Part shown: one piece after another, positions 35,555 through 44,150 of the stretch
How positions within the stretch are numbered: position 1 is the stretch's first letter
Layout of the letters: each line of letters opens with the position of its first letter
Assembly (NCBI GenBank): GCA_900466475.1
Contig: UBMI01000029.1
Coordinates: 94,037 to 158,036 of the forward strand
Reading direction: 5' to 3'
Origin: Hyphomicrobiales bacterium
GTDB taxonomy: Bacteria; Pseudomonadota; Alphaproteobacteria; Rhizobiales; Rhizobiaceae
DNA: 64,000 nucleotides
Program-made: the position numbers and the translations under genes
The notes under the pieces: generated by a model
Databases searched by the model: none
What the model saw: only the letters and a program-made list of their open reading frames with translations
Told to the model about the DNA's origin: nothing

Positions 35555-35905
35555 ATGAGCATCGAGCAGTTATTCGAGGAAGCAGCAGAGCTCGAGCGGC
35601 TTTTTGAAGAAGAGCCGCAAGTTCACGACATCGACGAGCTGATACAGGCCGCTGTTGTGACCAAGCGCGAGCTTTCAGAAGGCAGGATCGTCAAGGAAGC
35701 GATTTCGCCCGGACGCGCAGACATGCGGGAAGGCGGGGCTGGGTCCATGAAAGATGAGAGCCAACCGACACCTCGCTCCCGCCCGAAGGCCGGCCCGCAG
35801 CCCGTCGTTCGCCGGGTTTCAGCCGCATCCGTTGCCTGGCATGCGGGCGTCGCTTCCATCGCAAGGCTCTTCGGCAGGAAGGCTCTGGCCGGCAGATGTC
35901 GCTAG
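35555..35905 (+). CDS. Hypothetical protein, 116 residues
   Basis: ATG 35555 is preceded by GGAGTGAGATGG. The amino half is acidic and helical (MSIEQLFEEAAELERLFEEE), suggesting a coiled coil. The second half is basic and low-complexity (TPRSRPKAGPQPVVRRVSAA), ending in RLFGRKALAGRCR. No family is recognised. The strong charge split is unlike a chance frame, so I rate it as a probable gene. Confidence 0.5.
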   Translation: MSIEQLFEEAAELERLFEEEPQVHDIDELIQAAVVTKRELSEGRIVKEAISPGRADMREGGAGSMKDESQPTPRSRPKAGPQPVVRRVSAASVAWHAGVASIARLFGRKALAGRCR

Positions 35906-36177
35906 GAGTGCCGTGATCGATCGCTTGACGTTGGTGGAGTGGCGGTCTCGGGGTACTCACTTCATGATTGCTGTGTGATCACAGCTACTACAGATTGAAT
36001 TTCGTAGACGGACAGCCGCGAGCTTGAACTATTGGAGCCCTCAAGCTTAAGACCCGCTTGTGCTGTCAGGCGTTTCCTTGCTTTTATCAAAAATGGCATC
36101 GCACATCAGACCTTCGTCCGTGTTTTCCTCGGTATCTGCTGTTCTATGTTCACCTACCGAGGGAGAGGAAGGTGATC

Positions 36178-36297
36178 ATGTTCTGGTGGATCTTGTACGC
36201 GTACTTGTCTTTGCAGGCCCTCACTGCAGCAGGCATACTGCTCTTGCTCGTGAGAGGCAGGCTGAAAGCTTCCAGGACACCCGTTTCGGAGACATGA
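36178..36297 (+). CDS. Tiny membrane protein, 39 residues
   Basis: ATG 36178 follows GGAAGGTGATC at good spacing and gives MFWWILYAYLSLQALTAAGI, continuing as one membrane helix to LLLLVRG and a basic tail RLKASRTPVSET. Single-pass proteins of this size are common but hard to prove. A longer upstream frame has no support. Confidence 0.4.
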   Translation: MFWWILYAYLSLQALTAAGILLLLVRGRLKASRTPVSET

Positions 36298-36437
36298 GGT
36301 CGCGGCGGTAAAGATGCGAGGGTCGCCCCGGGCGCGATCCAGGCTGCTGAAACGTGCTCCGGTAACCTGACCGCCGCCGATCGATGTGCATTCGTGATCC
36401 GGCTAATCGTATAGCCATTTCATGAATGGCGGCCACG

Positions 36438-38084
36438 TCAGGCCGCCAATTCCCAAGCCGTTCTCGGACTGCCAATCTTGCGAATGATCGGCGCCCCGAT
36501 CTTGGCAACACCTGTTCCGCCCGTCGTGCAGAGATGTCGCAAGATCAGCAGGTTATCGAGCCTGATGTTCGTCATCGTCAGCCCCGTCGGCAGCCAGAGT
36601 TTCGAGCCGCAGATGAGCGATCTTCCACGCCCGCCGATGTAGTTGCCCGTCGTCCAGCCGCCGCCGGTCACGGTCACCGTGTTGCCGATCTGGACCGGGC
36701 CGCGGATGGAGCTGTCGAGGTAGTCCCAGCCGGCCCAGTCGTTCAGCTCGACGGGGATCTGGATTTCGAGCCAGTCGCCGGCGACGAGGCCGAGCGTGGC
36801 GAGGCTGAGATTGGCAGGAAGGCCATAGGTCACGGTATGAACGGCAGCCGCGTCATTGACAGGCGTGATCGTAATGACCTGCTTCTCGTTTCCTGTCGCC
36901 ACCACTTCCTTGCTGCCGACATAGGTCGAGGTGCCGGTGCCGCGCACCAGGCGCATGCCGGTGGCGACATCGCCGGTGACGTTGGTCTTGGCGCCTGTGG
37001 TGCCGGGCGTACCCTTCGGCGGGAAGATGTTATAGGCGGCGAGCGGGTCGAGCGAGCGCGTTTCGCCGGCCGAAACCATGCCCTGCAGGATCGGCAGGAG
37101 AATGTCCGATCGTTTTGCCATCAGGTCGGGCTTGGGGTGAAGGCCGTCGACGAACATGGCCGGCGAGATGCCCGAAGCCGGACCGTCGAGCGCAAGCGTG
37201 TTGCAGAGCATGACGCCTTCTCGGCCCGACTGCGCTACGATCCACGCGTTGATGCCGTCGAGAATGCCGGGCCAGGCGGGATCGTCGGTGCCGGGCTGAT
37301 CGTCGAGCGTGCTGGTCCAGCTCAGCGTCTGCAGGATCACGTAAATGCCGGCATCGACGATGCGCTGCACCTGGGTGTCGAGGTCCGCAACGATCTGCGC
37401 AAGCGTCCGGTTTCGGACGATATCGTTATAGCCGATATCGATATAGACGATGTCGGGCTTCTGGCCGAGAGCATAGGCGGTGCGCGCCAGCGTGCCGGGA
37501 AACTGTGCTTCGAGGCCGGGAACGGGGAAGAGGCAATCGCCCGATTTTCCGCCCATGGCGCCCGAGAAGGCGGCAAAGGAACTCGGCGCGAAGAAGGGGT
37601 GGGCGAGCTCTGCGAACATGTCGAGGTTGAACCGGCCATCGGCTGCCTTGATCCAGGAGAGGACGGTTCGGCCATTCTCGTAGAAGCCGGTATGGCCGTT
37701 CGTTGCCGTCTGCCCGGCAGTATAGGTCTGCGCAGCGCCGAGGCCGATGAAGCTGTGGCCGAGGCCCATGACCTTGGCGCCGGCTGCGAGCGGCAGGGCC
37801 GGCAGCGGTACGGCGATATTTGCGCCCTTCACGGGAATGACCGGCGCATTGCCGTAGAGGCTGCGCCCATCCGATATCATGACGGCGCCGAGCACGGGCA
37901 GGTCGTTATGGATGGTCGCGCCATCGCTGATGATCTCGACACCGAGAACGAGCTTGTTGTCGGCAAAGAGGATGCTATCGCCCACATCGCGGATGCCGAT
38001 GACAGGACGGTTGTTGAACATCTGCGTGCCGTCGGCAACGATGACGACGCCCTGGACGCGCTGCATATTGTAGAGTTTCGCCAT
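36438..38084 (-). CDS. Phage tail-associated SGNH/GDSL hydrolase
   Basis: The 548-residue protein starts MAKLYNMQRVQGVVIVADGT (ATG 38084). An amino domain of about 95 residues has repeated VxIISDG-type strands. An SGNH domain follows with MGLGHSFIGLG (about 106-116), DIVYIDIGYNDIVRN and the DGLHPKPD motif with the catalytic Asp-His. A beta-rich carboxy region (VTITPVNDAA, GGWTTGNYIGGRGR) follows. It resembles virion esterases that remove acyl groups from surface polysaccharide. It is last in the module and intact. Confidence 0.75.
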   Translation of the reverse strand: MAKLYNMQRVQGVVIVADGTQMFNNRPVIGIRDVGDSILFADNKLVLGVEIISDGATIHNDLPVLGAVMISDGRSLYGNAPVIPVKGANIAVPLPALPLAAGAKVMGLGHSFIGLGAAQTYTAGQTATNGHTGFYENGRTVLSWIKAADGRFNLDMFAELAHPFFAPSSFAAFSGAMGGKSGDCLFPVPGLEAQFPGTLARTAYALGQKPDIVYIDIGYNDIVRNRTLAQIVADLDTQVQRIVDAGIYVILQTLSWTSTLDDQPGTDDPAWPGILDGINAWIVAQSGREGVMLCNTLALDGPASGISPAMFVDGLHPKPDLMAKRSDILLPILQGMVSAGETRSLDPLAAYNIFPPKGTPGTTGAKTNVTGDVATGMRLVRGTGTSTYVGSKEVVATGNEKQVITITPVNDAAAVHTVTYGLPANLSLATLGLVAGDWLEIQIPVELNDWAGWDYLDSSIRGPVQIGNTVTVTGGGWTTGNYIGGRGRSLICGSKLWLPTGLTMTNIRLDNLLILRHLCTTGGTGVAKIGAPIIRKIGSPRTAWELAA

Positions 38085-38254
38085 CGGCACTGTTCCTCGC
38101 TCAACAGAAAAAGAGCGGCCAAAGCCGCTGCAGCATCGGCCCGAAAACCGGATGCGATTTTGGGAAGCCGGATGCGTCAAATAGAAAGCTGGAGCCGTGT
38201 TTCCTGCGTGAGCATGAACGCACGGCGCTCCAGAGGTGGCCTGTCGAGCGGGTG

Positions 38255-38560
38255 TCAGTCGCCAGGCTGGGAGGAGTTCCGGATTTCCGGCGGCACCCAG
38301 TCCGGGGCGGGCCCGCCAAGCGCTTCCTGCACGCCGTTGCCATCAGGCTCGGGAGGTGCGGCGGGCCTGGCGACCGGCTTTTTACCTGCCGGTTCCGCTT
38401 CCGCCTTGCCGCCGGCCTTGTCGCCGGATCGGGCGAGCCGCACCCATGTCGGGCGGCGTTTTTCGTCCTTCCAGAGCGCGTCCGGCAAGCTGAAACGCTC
38501 GCCGGGTTCGCGCCGGATGCTGCCGAAATAGCCGCGCTCGGTGGCGACGACATCAACCAT
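38255..38560 (-). CDS. Small phage structural-module protein
   Basis: The 101-residue product starts MVDVVATERGYFGSIRREPG and continues RFSLPDALWKDEKRRPTWVR. It then has a low-complexity alanine/proline/lysine tail and ends DWVPPEIRNSSQPGD. The amino part resembles short head-completion or tail-associated proteins that carry a GYFG-type motif, but I cannot name it. It overlaps the cement protein gene by 8 bp, as is usual in phage operons. Confidence 0.6.
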   Translation of the reverse strand: MVDVVATERGYFGSIRREPGERFSLPDALWKDEKRRPTWVRLARSGDKAGGKAEAEPAGKKPVARPAAPPEPDGNGVQEALGGPAPDWVPPEIRNSSQPGD

Positions 38561-38963
38561 GCGAGGGAACCCCAGCCGTGAAGCCGGCGGTGATCTTGCC
38601 CGTGGTCGGCGCAGTACCGGTCACTGTGTAGAGCAGGCGCAGGTAGAGCTCATCGGTGCCGCGCGGGATATGGCTCGGCGGGATGATCTTGCCGGCCTTG
38701 AGATCGGCGAGGTTGAGGGTCGTTGTGATGACGGCCTTTGGCGAGGCGAAGGCCTCGTTATCGTCGGTCTGGATGGTGACGGCGAGCGACGTCAAGTTGT
38801 TGAAGCCTTCCACCACCTGCATGAGGAAGGGGATCGGTTCGCCCTTGCCGATATCGCGGGTGAGGCCGGCCTTGATCGGGCCGAGATTGATAACATTGGT
38901 GCTGGGGCCGGTTGCGGTGATTACCTGCGCGTCCGAAAGCAGCGTCTGCCGGTCGAAAATCAT
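38553..38963 (-). CDS. Bbp16-type capsid cement protein
   Basis: The 136-residue protein begins MIFDRQTLLSDAQVITATGP and contains STNVINLGPIKAGLTRDIGK, GEPIPFLMQVVEGFNNLTSL and PRGTDELYLRLLYTVTGTAP. This matches the Bbp16 family found immediately after the major capsid gene in BPP-1-like phages, where it decorates the capsid. Position and sequence agree. Confidence 0.82.
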   Translation of the reverse strand: MIFDRQTLLSDAQVITATGPSTNVINLGPIKAGLTRDIGKGEPIPFLMQVVEGFNNLTSLAVTIQTDDNEAFASPKAVITTTLNLADLKAGKIIPPSHIPRGTDELYLRLLYTVTGTAPTTGKITAGFTAGVPSHG

Positions 38964-39028
38964 GAGAAGTGCCTTTCACGAAAAAGAGGGTTGCCTGCCG
39001 CTCGTCACGGCAGGCTTGCGAGAGACGA

Positions 39029-40063
39029 TCAGGCGAGCGCCGGAACGGCGGCTTCGGTGTTGAGGATGGCGTCCGTCTCGCGGATCGGGATGCCGCGATA
39101 GAACTTCACTTCCTGGCCTTCGACGAACTGCGTGGTCAGGTGCACGGTGTTCTGCCGGTCGGAGGTCAGCGCGCGGTCCGAGGACTGCACGTCGAGCACT
39201 TCGAGCACATCCTTGTTCATGTAGATGGCGATGCGGCTCGCCTTGGCGTTCAGGCGGCGCGACTGCAGGCGGTAGTAGCCCTTGCGCAGGAGCGACCAGA
39301 GATCGACCGTGCCGGCCATCATGTCGGAAACGTCGATATTGGCGACGCGGGCATTGTAGCGCCAGTCCTTCACGGCAGCGCCGATATGCCAGGTATAGAG
39401 CGTCTCCTTGGCATAGTAGGGGTCGCCATTGGCATCGAGCACGCGCTGCTCGCCCTTGTCGTCGATCTTGACGCCCGCCTTGGTGCCCTTCGGATAGAGA
39501 AGGTGGGTGGCGTGGTCGCCCCAGGTGACGAACCAGATCGAGGTATTGTCGGCCCCGGTGCCGCCGCCGTTGACCACCTGGTTGGCGATATTCGGCTGGG
39601 CGACATTCGGCAGGTTTGGATTATAGGCGGAGTAGCGGGCGGACAGGCCCTTGAACTTCTCCGGCGTCGTCGCCGTGTCATGGTAGAAGAGGCCGGAGGC
39701 CATTTCCTGGCTCAGGGACTCGATGAAGGGCATGGTGTCGACGAGGCGGGCCTTGGCCTTGTCGGGTGCCAGATCGAGCAGGCGCATGTCGATTTCGGAG
39801 CGGGCATGCACGAAGCCGGTCGTGTCATCCACCTGCTGCATCGTCGCCTTCGACTGCTTGATGCCCTGGTAGAGCCGGCCCCAGGAGACCGAGGGCAGGC
39901 CGGTGCGCACCATATGGCGGTGCACGGCATCCATGTTGCATTCGACGGCCATCGCGTCGTCGAGGATCGGGTTCTGCTGGGAGAGAAGCTCGATGACGGC
40001 GCCTTCGGCCGAGCCTTTGAATGCGTCAACGAGGTTGGGGTAGTAGCTGCCAATGGTGGCCAT
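39029..40063 (-). CDS. Phage major capsid protein (BPP-1/Bbp17 type)
   Basis: The 344-residue protein starts MATIGSYYPNLVDAFKGSAE. Typical features are NMDAVHRHMVRTGLPSVSWG, ARSEIDMRLLDLAPDKAKAR, SIWFVTWGDHATHLLYPKGT and a carboxy part VEGQEVKFYRGIPIRETDAI. These are the conserved parts of the podovirus major capsid family in BPP-1-like modules. The frame is full length with no damage, which is notable in the absence of packaging genes. Confidence 0.85.
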   Translation of the reverse strand: MATIGSYYPNLVDAFKGSAEGAVIELLSQQNPILDDAMAVECNMDAVHRHMVRTGLPSVSWGRLYQGIKQSKATMQQVDDTTGFVHARSEIDMRLLDLAPDKAKARLVDTMPFIESLSQEMASGLFYHDTATTPEKFKGLSARYSAYNPNLPNVAQPNIANQVVNGGGTGADNTSIWFVTWGDHATHLLYPKGTKAGVKIDDKGEQRVLDANGDPYYAKETLYTWHIGAAVKDWRYNARVANIDVSDMMAGTVDLWSLLRKGYYRLQSRRLNAKASRIAIYMNKDVLEVLDVQSSDRALTSDRQNTVHLTTQFVEGQEVKFYRGIPIRETDAILNTEAAVPALA

Positions 40064-40069
40064 GTCTTA

Positions 40070-40753
40070 TCAGCCCTTCGGTGCGTCTTTGGGAAACATC
40101 AGGTGCGCGGTTTCGGCTTTCCTGCCGTTTCCGCCCGCGCCGCCATTCGGTGGGTTGTCCTCCTGGATCATCGATCCGACCTTTGCGAAAATTCTGATCA
40201 TCTCGGGGTGGTTGCCGCCGCCGCTGGTATTCAGGTACTCGCGCAGGGCGGGCGTACCGAGGCGGGAGAGTGCGCGCTGCGCCGAGCCGACGGTGCCCGT
40301 CCATTTCGCGCCGCCGATCTCGCGGTCCTTGCGGGCTTCGTCTGCCCAGCCCTGAACACGGCCGGCCCAGGCTTCACCCGCCGCCTTGCCGCGCCGGCCC
40401 TGGATTTCGATGAAGCGGTCCGCCAGCTGCTGTGCCTGCCGGTTGGTCAGGCCGAGATCGTGAAAATCGGGGCCGAGCGCGTCGATCAGCTCCTGATCCA
40501 CCTCGATGCCCTCGGGCATGGTCAGGGCATAGCGGCCATCGTCAGGCACGCGGTCGGCAGGGTCGTCGCCGGTCTGATCGGTGGTGTCGTTCCGGTTTTC
40601 GGTCGAACCATCGCCGTCCTTGTCGCTGCCCGGTGACGGCGCATCCTCGGGGAAGAGAACGCTCTCGGGTGCAGCATCTTCGCCACCGCCGCTGCCGGCA
40701 CCTTCGGCACTCATCGCCATTTCCGGCCTGCCGATCCTAAGCATCAACGTCAT
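40070..40753 (-). CDS. Phage capsid assembly scaffold-type protein
   Basis: The 227-residue protein is acidic and disordered in its first 70 residues (EDAAPESVLFPEDAPSPGSD), then helical (LTNRQAQQLADRFIEIQGRR, GKAAGEAWAGRVQGWADEAR) and ends in a basic segment. Size, charge, helical content and location directly before the capsid gene fit a scaffolding protein. The start is ambiguous among ATGs at 40753, 40744 and about 40714. The first overlaps the Bbp19-type gene. Confidence 0.75.
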   Translation of the reverse strand: MTLMLRIGRPEMAMSAEGAGSGGGEDAAPESVLFPEDAPSPGSDKDGDGSTENRNDTTDQTGDDPADRVPDDGRYALTMPEGIEVDQELIDALGPDFHDLGLTNRQAQQLADRFIEIQGRRGKAAGEAWAGRVQGWADEARKDREIGGAKWTGTVGSAQRALSRLGTPALREYLNTSGGGNHPEMIRIFAKVGSMIQEDNPPNGGAGGNGRKAETAHLMFPKDAPKG

Positions 40754-41090
40754 GTTCTTCGCCTTCCTCGCTTGCGGCGCGGCTTGCCGCCGCTGCCTTG
40801 TCGTTTGCCTTGAGATCCGCGATCGCCAGAAGCAGGCGCGGATAGAGCGTTGGGTCGATGCGATCGAACTCGGCGATCAGCCGGCGACCGACGCCCTGCT
40901 TGCCGAGCGTGTAATGCGTGGCGTTGACGAGTTCGCCGGCATAGGCCTCCTGGTAGATCGCGCATTGTTCCAGCATCCAGAAGAGCACGCGCTTTCCGGA
41001 TGCGCTGGCGAAGACCTCGCGGAAGGCCGCGGTGATTTCGTCTCGTCCCAGGTTTTGGGGGATGGATGGTTGATCCTTAAACTGCTCCAT
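40737..41090 (-). CDS. Bbp19-type phage protein
   Basis: The 117-residue protein MEQFKDQPSIPQNLGRDEIT contains FREVFASASGKRVLFWMLEQ, which matches the Bbp19 family core (FREVFGTPAGQRVL-like). It then has YAGELVNATHYTLGKQGVGR and an alanine/glutamate-rich tail. Bbp19-type genes sit between connector and scaffold genes in related phages, as here. The start overlaps the connector stop by one base. Function in the virion is not known to me. Confidence 0.8.
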   Translation of the reverse strand: MEQFKDQPSIPQNLGRDEITAAFREVFASASGKRVLFWMLEQCAIYQEAYAGELVNATHYTLGKQGVGRRLIAEFDRIDPTLYPRLLLAIADLKANDKAAAASRAASEEGEEHDVDA

Positions 41091-42775
41091 CAGGCGAGCC
41101 CCAGCTGGCGCAGCAGGGCAGCGCCGTTGGGGTTGTCATTGGCATCGGCCAGTACCTGCGCTGCCTTGGCGCCCTGGTTCAGCGCGGGCGCCACCTGCGA
41201 GGCCATCTGTGCGGTCTGCGCCGCCTGCATCTGCTGTGCCCGCTGCGCGCGGATCGCCTCCACCTTGTCATCGGCAAGGATCATCGAGGGCGGCGCGCCG
41301 ATCGCATCGAAATAGAGATCGATCGCCTCGTCGACATCGAGCTTGTCGAGCGCTTCCGGCTTGACTGCCGAGACCTGGCCCATGAAGGCGACGCCGCGTT
41401 CGATCGCGCCTGTCGCCACCGCCTGCTGCGCCTGCGCCAGCGTGGAAATATATTCGACCTTCAGCTCCGTGCCCTGCAGCTCCGGCGGGGGCGGGGGCAG
41501 CTCGTCGCGGGCGGCCAGAATATCGAAGGTGCGGTCGATGGTCGGTCCCAGCTGGTCGCCGAAGACGTTTTCCAGCACGGGGCCGAGCTGCAGCAGCTGC
41601 TCTTCCTTGCGCTGGGTCAGCTCGAACTGGTTGCGCGGCTGCACGCCTTCCATATTGGTGATGGCGAAGAAGAGATCGGCAAAGAAGGTCTTCTCGATGC
41701 GGTTCTGCACTTCCTGGATATCTTCGCGCAGCTCCATCAGGCTGAGGTTCACCTCCATCGCGGGACGGAAGCCCTTGCCGGTGGGGTCATCCACATAGTT
41801 CACCGCACCCGGCAGCAGCGAGGCCGGGCTGTTCTGCATGGAGGTCGGCGCGTTCATCGGCGGGCGCACCTTCTTGTCGATGCCTTCGAGCTTTCGCATC
41901 TGCTCCAGCTGCAGCATCCTGATATCGCCGAGCGCCTTCTGGCCGGGCGAGAGCGCATAGTGATCGTCTTCGGACAGTTCCCAGGCGGGCGCGATGATGG
42001 GATTGCTGTCAAAACCGCTTTCTTCCAGCAGCTCGGAGCCGATCTCGTCGATCCAGTAATTGGAGAGAAAGGGCTTGTTACGCTTGTCGATCAGTTTGGG
42101 GTCGCGGTCGTGGCGCGGCTCGATGGCGTGATAGACGTCGAAACATTCGCCATATTTCGACGTGTCGTAGAGGCCTCTGAGCCGCTCCGGCACATTGTCG
42201 TAGCCGAAGCGCTCGATGATGCGCTGCACCGACCAGCGGAAGGTCCGGTAGAGCGTGGTCGCCTTGCCCTTGTGATCGCGGGCGATCCAGAAGCGGCCAT
42301 GCACCAGCTGCTGCACGCGGATGACGGTCTCCTCGTCTTCCACGAGGATCGCCACCGACTGGCCGAACTGGCCGAGATCGCCATAGCCGATATGGAAGGC
42401 GCGGTAGAGATTGGAGGCGGCAAAGACCTCGCGCATCTTGTCCTGCACGGCGGCGAGATAGACTTTGACGGCGTCGAGCTTCTTCAGATCAGGGTCGAAG
42501 GTGGTGAGGCGAAACCAGGGGCGGGCGGGCGAGGTCAGGCCCGAATGCATGCCCGATTTCAGCGTCTCATAGGCATGGGTGCCGGTGCTGTCGACGATCT
42601 TGTCGCGCGAGCGCGGGCCTTCGCGGCCGGAATGCAGCCTGAGGCGCGTCGGCTCGATATGCTCGGCGAGCGCCCGCCATTCCGCCTCCCAGGGCTGGCG
42701 AACCTCCTTCAGCTCATTCAGCCGGCGGCGGTGATAGGCAATCTGTGTCTCGTTGTCGCGACGAGGATTTTCCAT
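41090..42775 (-). CDS. Phage head-to-tail connector (podovirus portal) protein
   Basis: The 561-residue protein starts MENPRRDNETQIAYHRRRLN (ATG 42775). Conserved parts are RQPWEAEWRALAEHIEPTRL, STGTHAYETLKSGMHSGLTS, PARPWFRLTTFDP and YRAFHIGYGDLGQFGQSVAI, followed by the long carboxy region of the podovirus head-tail connecting family. It forms the DNA-entry vertex of the capsid. The length is normal for the family. Packaging would require a terminase, which is not found in the window. Confidence 0.87.
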   Translation of the reverse strand: MENPRRDNETQIAYHRRRLNELKEVRQPWEAEWRALAEHIEPTRLRLHSGREGPRSRDKIVDSTGTHAYETLKSGMHSGLTSPARPWFRLTTFDPDLKKLDAVKVYLAAVQDKMREVFAASNLYRAFHIGYGDLGQFGQSVAILVEDEETVIRVQQLVHGRFWIARDHKGKATTLYRTFRWSVQRIIERFGYDNVPERLRGLYDTSKYGECFDVYHAIEPRHDRDPKLIDKRNKPFLSNYWIDEIGSELLEESGFDSNPIIAPAWELSEDDHYALSPGQKALGDIRMLQLEQMRKLEGIDKKVRPPMNAPTSMQNSPASLLPGAVNYVDDPTGKGFRPAMEVNLSLMELREDIQEVQNRIEKTFFADLFFAITNMEGVQPRNQFELTQRKEEQLLQLGPVLENVFGDQLGPTIDRTFDILAARDELPPPPPELQGTELKVEYISTLAQAQQAVATGAIERGVAFMGQVSAVKPEALDKLDVDEAIDLYFDAIGAPPSMILADDKVEAIRAQRAQQMQAAQTAQMASQVAPALNQGAKAAQVLADANDNPNGAALLRQLGLA

Positions 42776-42788
42776 TGATCTCTCCGCC

Positions 42789-43028
42789 TTACTGCCCGAG
42801 CAGCGTCTTCTTGAGGCTGTTGCCCGAGAGCAGCGGTGACTGCGTATCGGCAAGCGGCGGCGCGCCCGAAGGCGAGGTGAGGATGGTGGAAGGCGCGCCC
42901 TTCACCTTGTCGGAAGCGCGGCGCGCGGCGGCGGACTGGGCCGCCGCATAATCAGGCGTCTTCTGCTGGGCGTATTCGGGCGGCGCCTGCGGCGGCTCGG
43001 CTTTCGGCGGCGAGGAGAACATGCACAT
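42789..43028 (-). CDS. Small proline/alanine-rich phage protein
   Basis: The 79-residue protein starts MCMFSSPPKAEPPQAPPEYA and continues with an alanine-rich helix (YAAAQSAAARRASDKVKGAP) and a short tail (LLSGNSLKKTLLGQ). Short proteins with this M-C-x-F-proline beginning commonly precede the connector gene in BPP-1-like phages. It lies 13 bp before the connector start and is first in the module. Confidence 0.65.
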   Translation of the reverse strand: MCMFSSPPKAEPPQAPPEYAQQKTPDYAAAQSAAARRASDKVKGAPSTILTSPSGAPPLADTQSPLLSGNSLKKTLLGQ

Positions 43029-43379
43029 GGGGTCATCCTGTTGTCAGGGGTGAGCGGTTGGACCGGATGGAGGTGGGCGGCGCTTCCTCCAGCCGGTTCG
43101 GCATCAATTGGAGGCAGCCTGCGGGTGAAAGGTTGAAGGGGTGAAATGGAGGTGCCCCAATCTCCCTCACTCCTGTGCTTGTCACAAGAATCCAGCCACC
43201 GCGCGTCTGCGCGGTGAATGGCTTGCTGACTATTGGAAAGGGATGAGTCTTTCTATTCGAGGGCTTGGTCTGGCTGGACCCCTGCGGCAAATGTAAAGTT
43301 CGGATACGTGAGAGATGCTCCTCTTGGCCCAATGCGAGCTCAGTGATATTTTTATCGAATTGGGGACTCGGGGTGAGGA
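43029..43379. other. Non-coding stretch of about 350 bp
   Basis: This lies between the divergent phage module and the next plus-strand gene. No reading frame is convincing on either strand. A promoter for the phage genes would lie here. No terminase, integrase or attachment-type repeat was found. Confidence 0.5.
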
Positions 43380-43703
43380 ATGGGCTATCGCGAAGACGAG
43401 CGGGATAAGGCGTTGGAGCAAGTACCGCTTTTCATGGCTGACCCAGTTCATTGGCCAAATGGTATCCGCACTGTCGGAATTGATGAACTCAACAACCTCG
43501 GCATCGATCGCGAGGGCGTCCTTTATTGGAACGGTCGAGTGATAACCATTGAGAAGCGGCTGCGGCTCTCATTTTGGCAGATGATCTGGGCGGCGGTCGT
43601 AGGTGTAACTGCGTTCTTGGTCTCGCTAAGCACTATTCTTCAAGGTCTCGCCGCGTACAGTACCTGGGCCTGCACCATGGGCTGGCCCGCCATCTGCCAG
43701 TGA
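43380..43703 (+). CDS. Hypothetical protein with a carboxy-terminal membrane helix
   Basis: The 107-residue frame starts MGYREDERDKALEQVPLFMA, with VHWPNGIRTVGIDELNNLGI and DREGVLYWNGRVITIEKRLR as a soluble part. One membrane helix follows (MIWAAVVGVTAFLVSLSTIL), then a short cysteine-containing tail. A strong hairpin lies directly after the stop. Family unknown. Nothing in the sequence links it to the phage module. Confidence 0.6.
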   Translation: MGYREDERDKALEQVPLFMADPVHWPNGIRTVGIDELNNLGIDREGVLYWNGRVITIEKRLRLSFWQMIWAAVVGVTAFLVSLSTILQGLAAYSTWACTMGWPAICQ

Positions 43704-43710
43704 GTTGCCC

Positions 43711-43732
43711 CCCACAACTGCTTGTGGGGGAG
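43711..43732. terminator. Hairpin after the 107-residue gene
   Basis: CCCCCACAA (43711-43719) pairs perfectly with TTGTGGGGG (43724-43732) across a CTGC loop, starting 8 bp after the stop. No T run follows, so termination is likely but not certain. It may serve both this gene and the convergent cupredoxin operon. Confidence 0.5.
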
Positions 43733-43811
43733 ATGCCTGGCATGGCGGAGGGTGTGCCATACCGTATAGCGGAAAGCCTGCTTCACGCAGATGCGAGGAA
43801 TTCAGGAAAGC

Positions 43812-44150
43812 TTACCGCCCGACCTCGATCCGTCCCTTCATGTTCGGATGATACCGGCAGAGATAGTCGAACGCTCCGTCCCCCTTCACCACTAGGGACC
43901 CCGATTTGCCCGCCGGGATCACCACATCGAAATTGCCTTTCGAGGTCGCGGTGTGATCCATCACATCCTTGTTGTGCCAGAGGATCGTATCGCCCGGATG
44001 CGCCTTTACCACCGCCGGCGCGAACGCCAGCTTCTCGATGGTCACCTCGATCGTGGCAGCGCTTGCGGCCGTCCCGAGAAGGGAAAGGCCGGCCGCAAGG
44101 CAAAGTCCAGGCAGGATCGCCATGACGGTCATGACACTCATGACCTTCAT
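43812..44150 (-). CDS. Secreted cupredoxin (blue copper protein)
   Basis: The 112-residue protein has a signal peptide (ending near LGTAASA) and a plastocyanin/azurin-like domain. Likely type 1 copper ligands are the histidine in MDHTATS and the Cys, His and Met of LCRYHPNMKG near the end, spaced as in amicyanin/pseudoazurin-like proteins. Its start overlaps the DUF4142 stop as ATGA. The operon faces the ECF sigma gene and is probably under its control. Confidence 0.87.
   Translation of the reverse strand: MKVMSVMTVMAILPGLCLAAGLSLLGTAASAATIEVTIEKLAFAPAVVKAHPGDTILWHNKDVMDHTATSKGNFDVVIPAGKSGSLVVKGDGAFDYLCRYHPNMKGRIEVGR

Larger units (their letters stand above)
36438..43028 (-). mobile_element. 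Orphan podovirus-type capsid module (prophage remnant or domesticated head genes)
   Basis: Eight consecutive minus-strand genes read, in transcription order: small proline-rich protein, head-to-tail connector, Bbp19-type protein, scaffold-type protein, major capsid protein, Bbp16-type cement protein, small hypothetical and SGNH hydrolase-type tail protein. The order matches Bordetella phage BPP-1-like head modules. All frames are open. No terminase, integrase, replication, tail-tube or lysis gene is found on either side, and no flanking direct repeat was recognised. Confidence 0.8.

Noticed and set aside
36426..38531. A 701-residue open frame on the plus strand
   Set aside because: It is the antisense of the phage SGNH gene. 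Its translation is low-complexity and arginine/glycine/aspartate-rich, as expected from GC-rich codon bias, and it has no recognisable domain.
43029..43379. Missing phage terminase or an attachment site
   Set aside because: No frame with terminase motifs and no tRNA-like sequence or matching direct repeat at the other end of the module could be found by eye.
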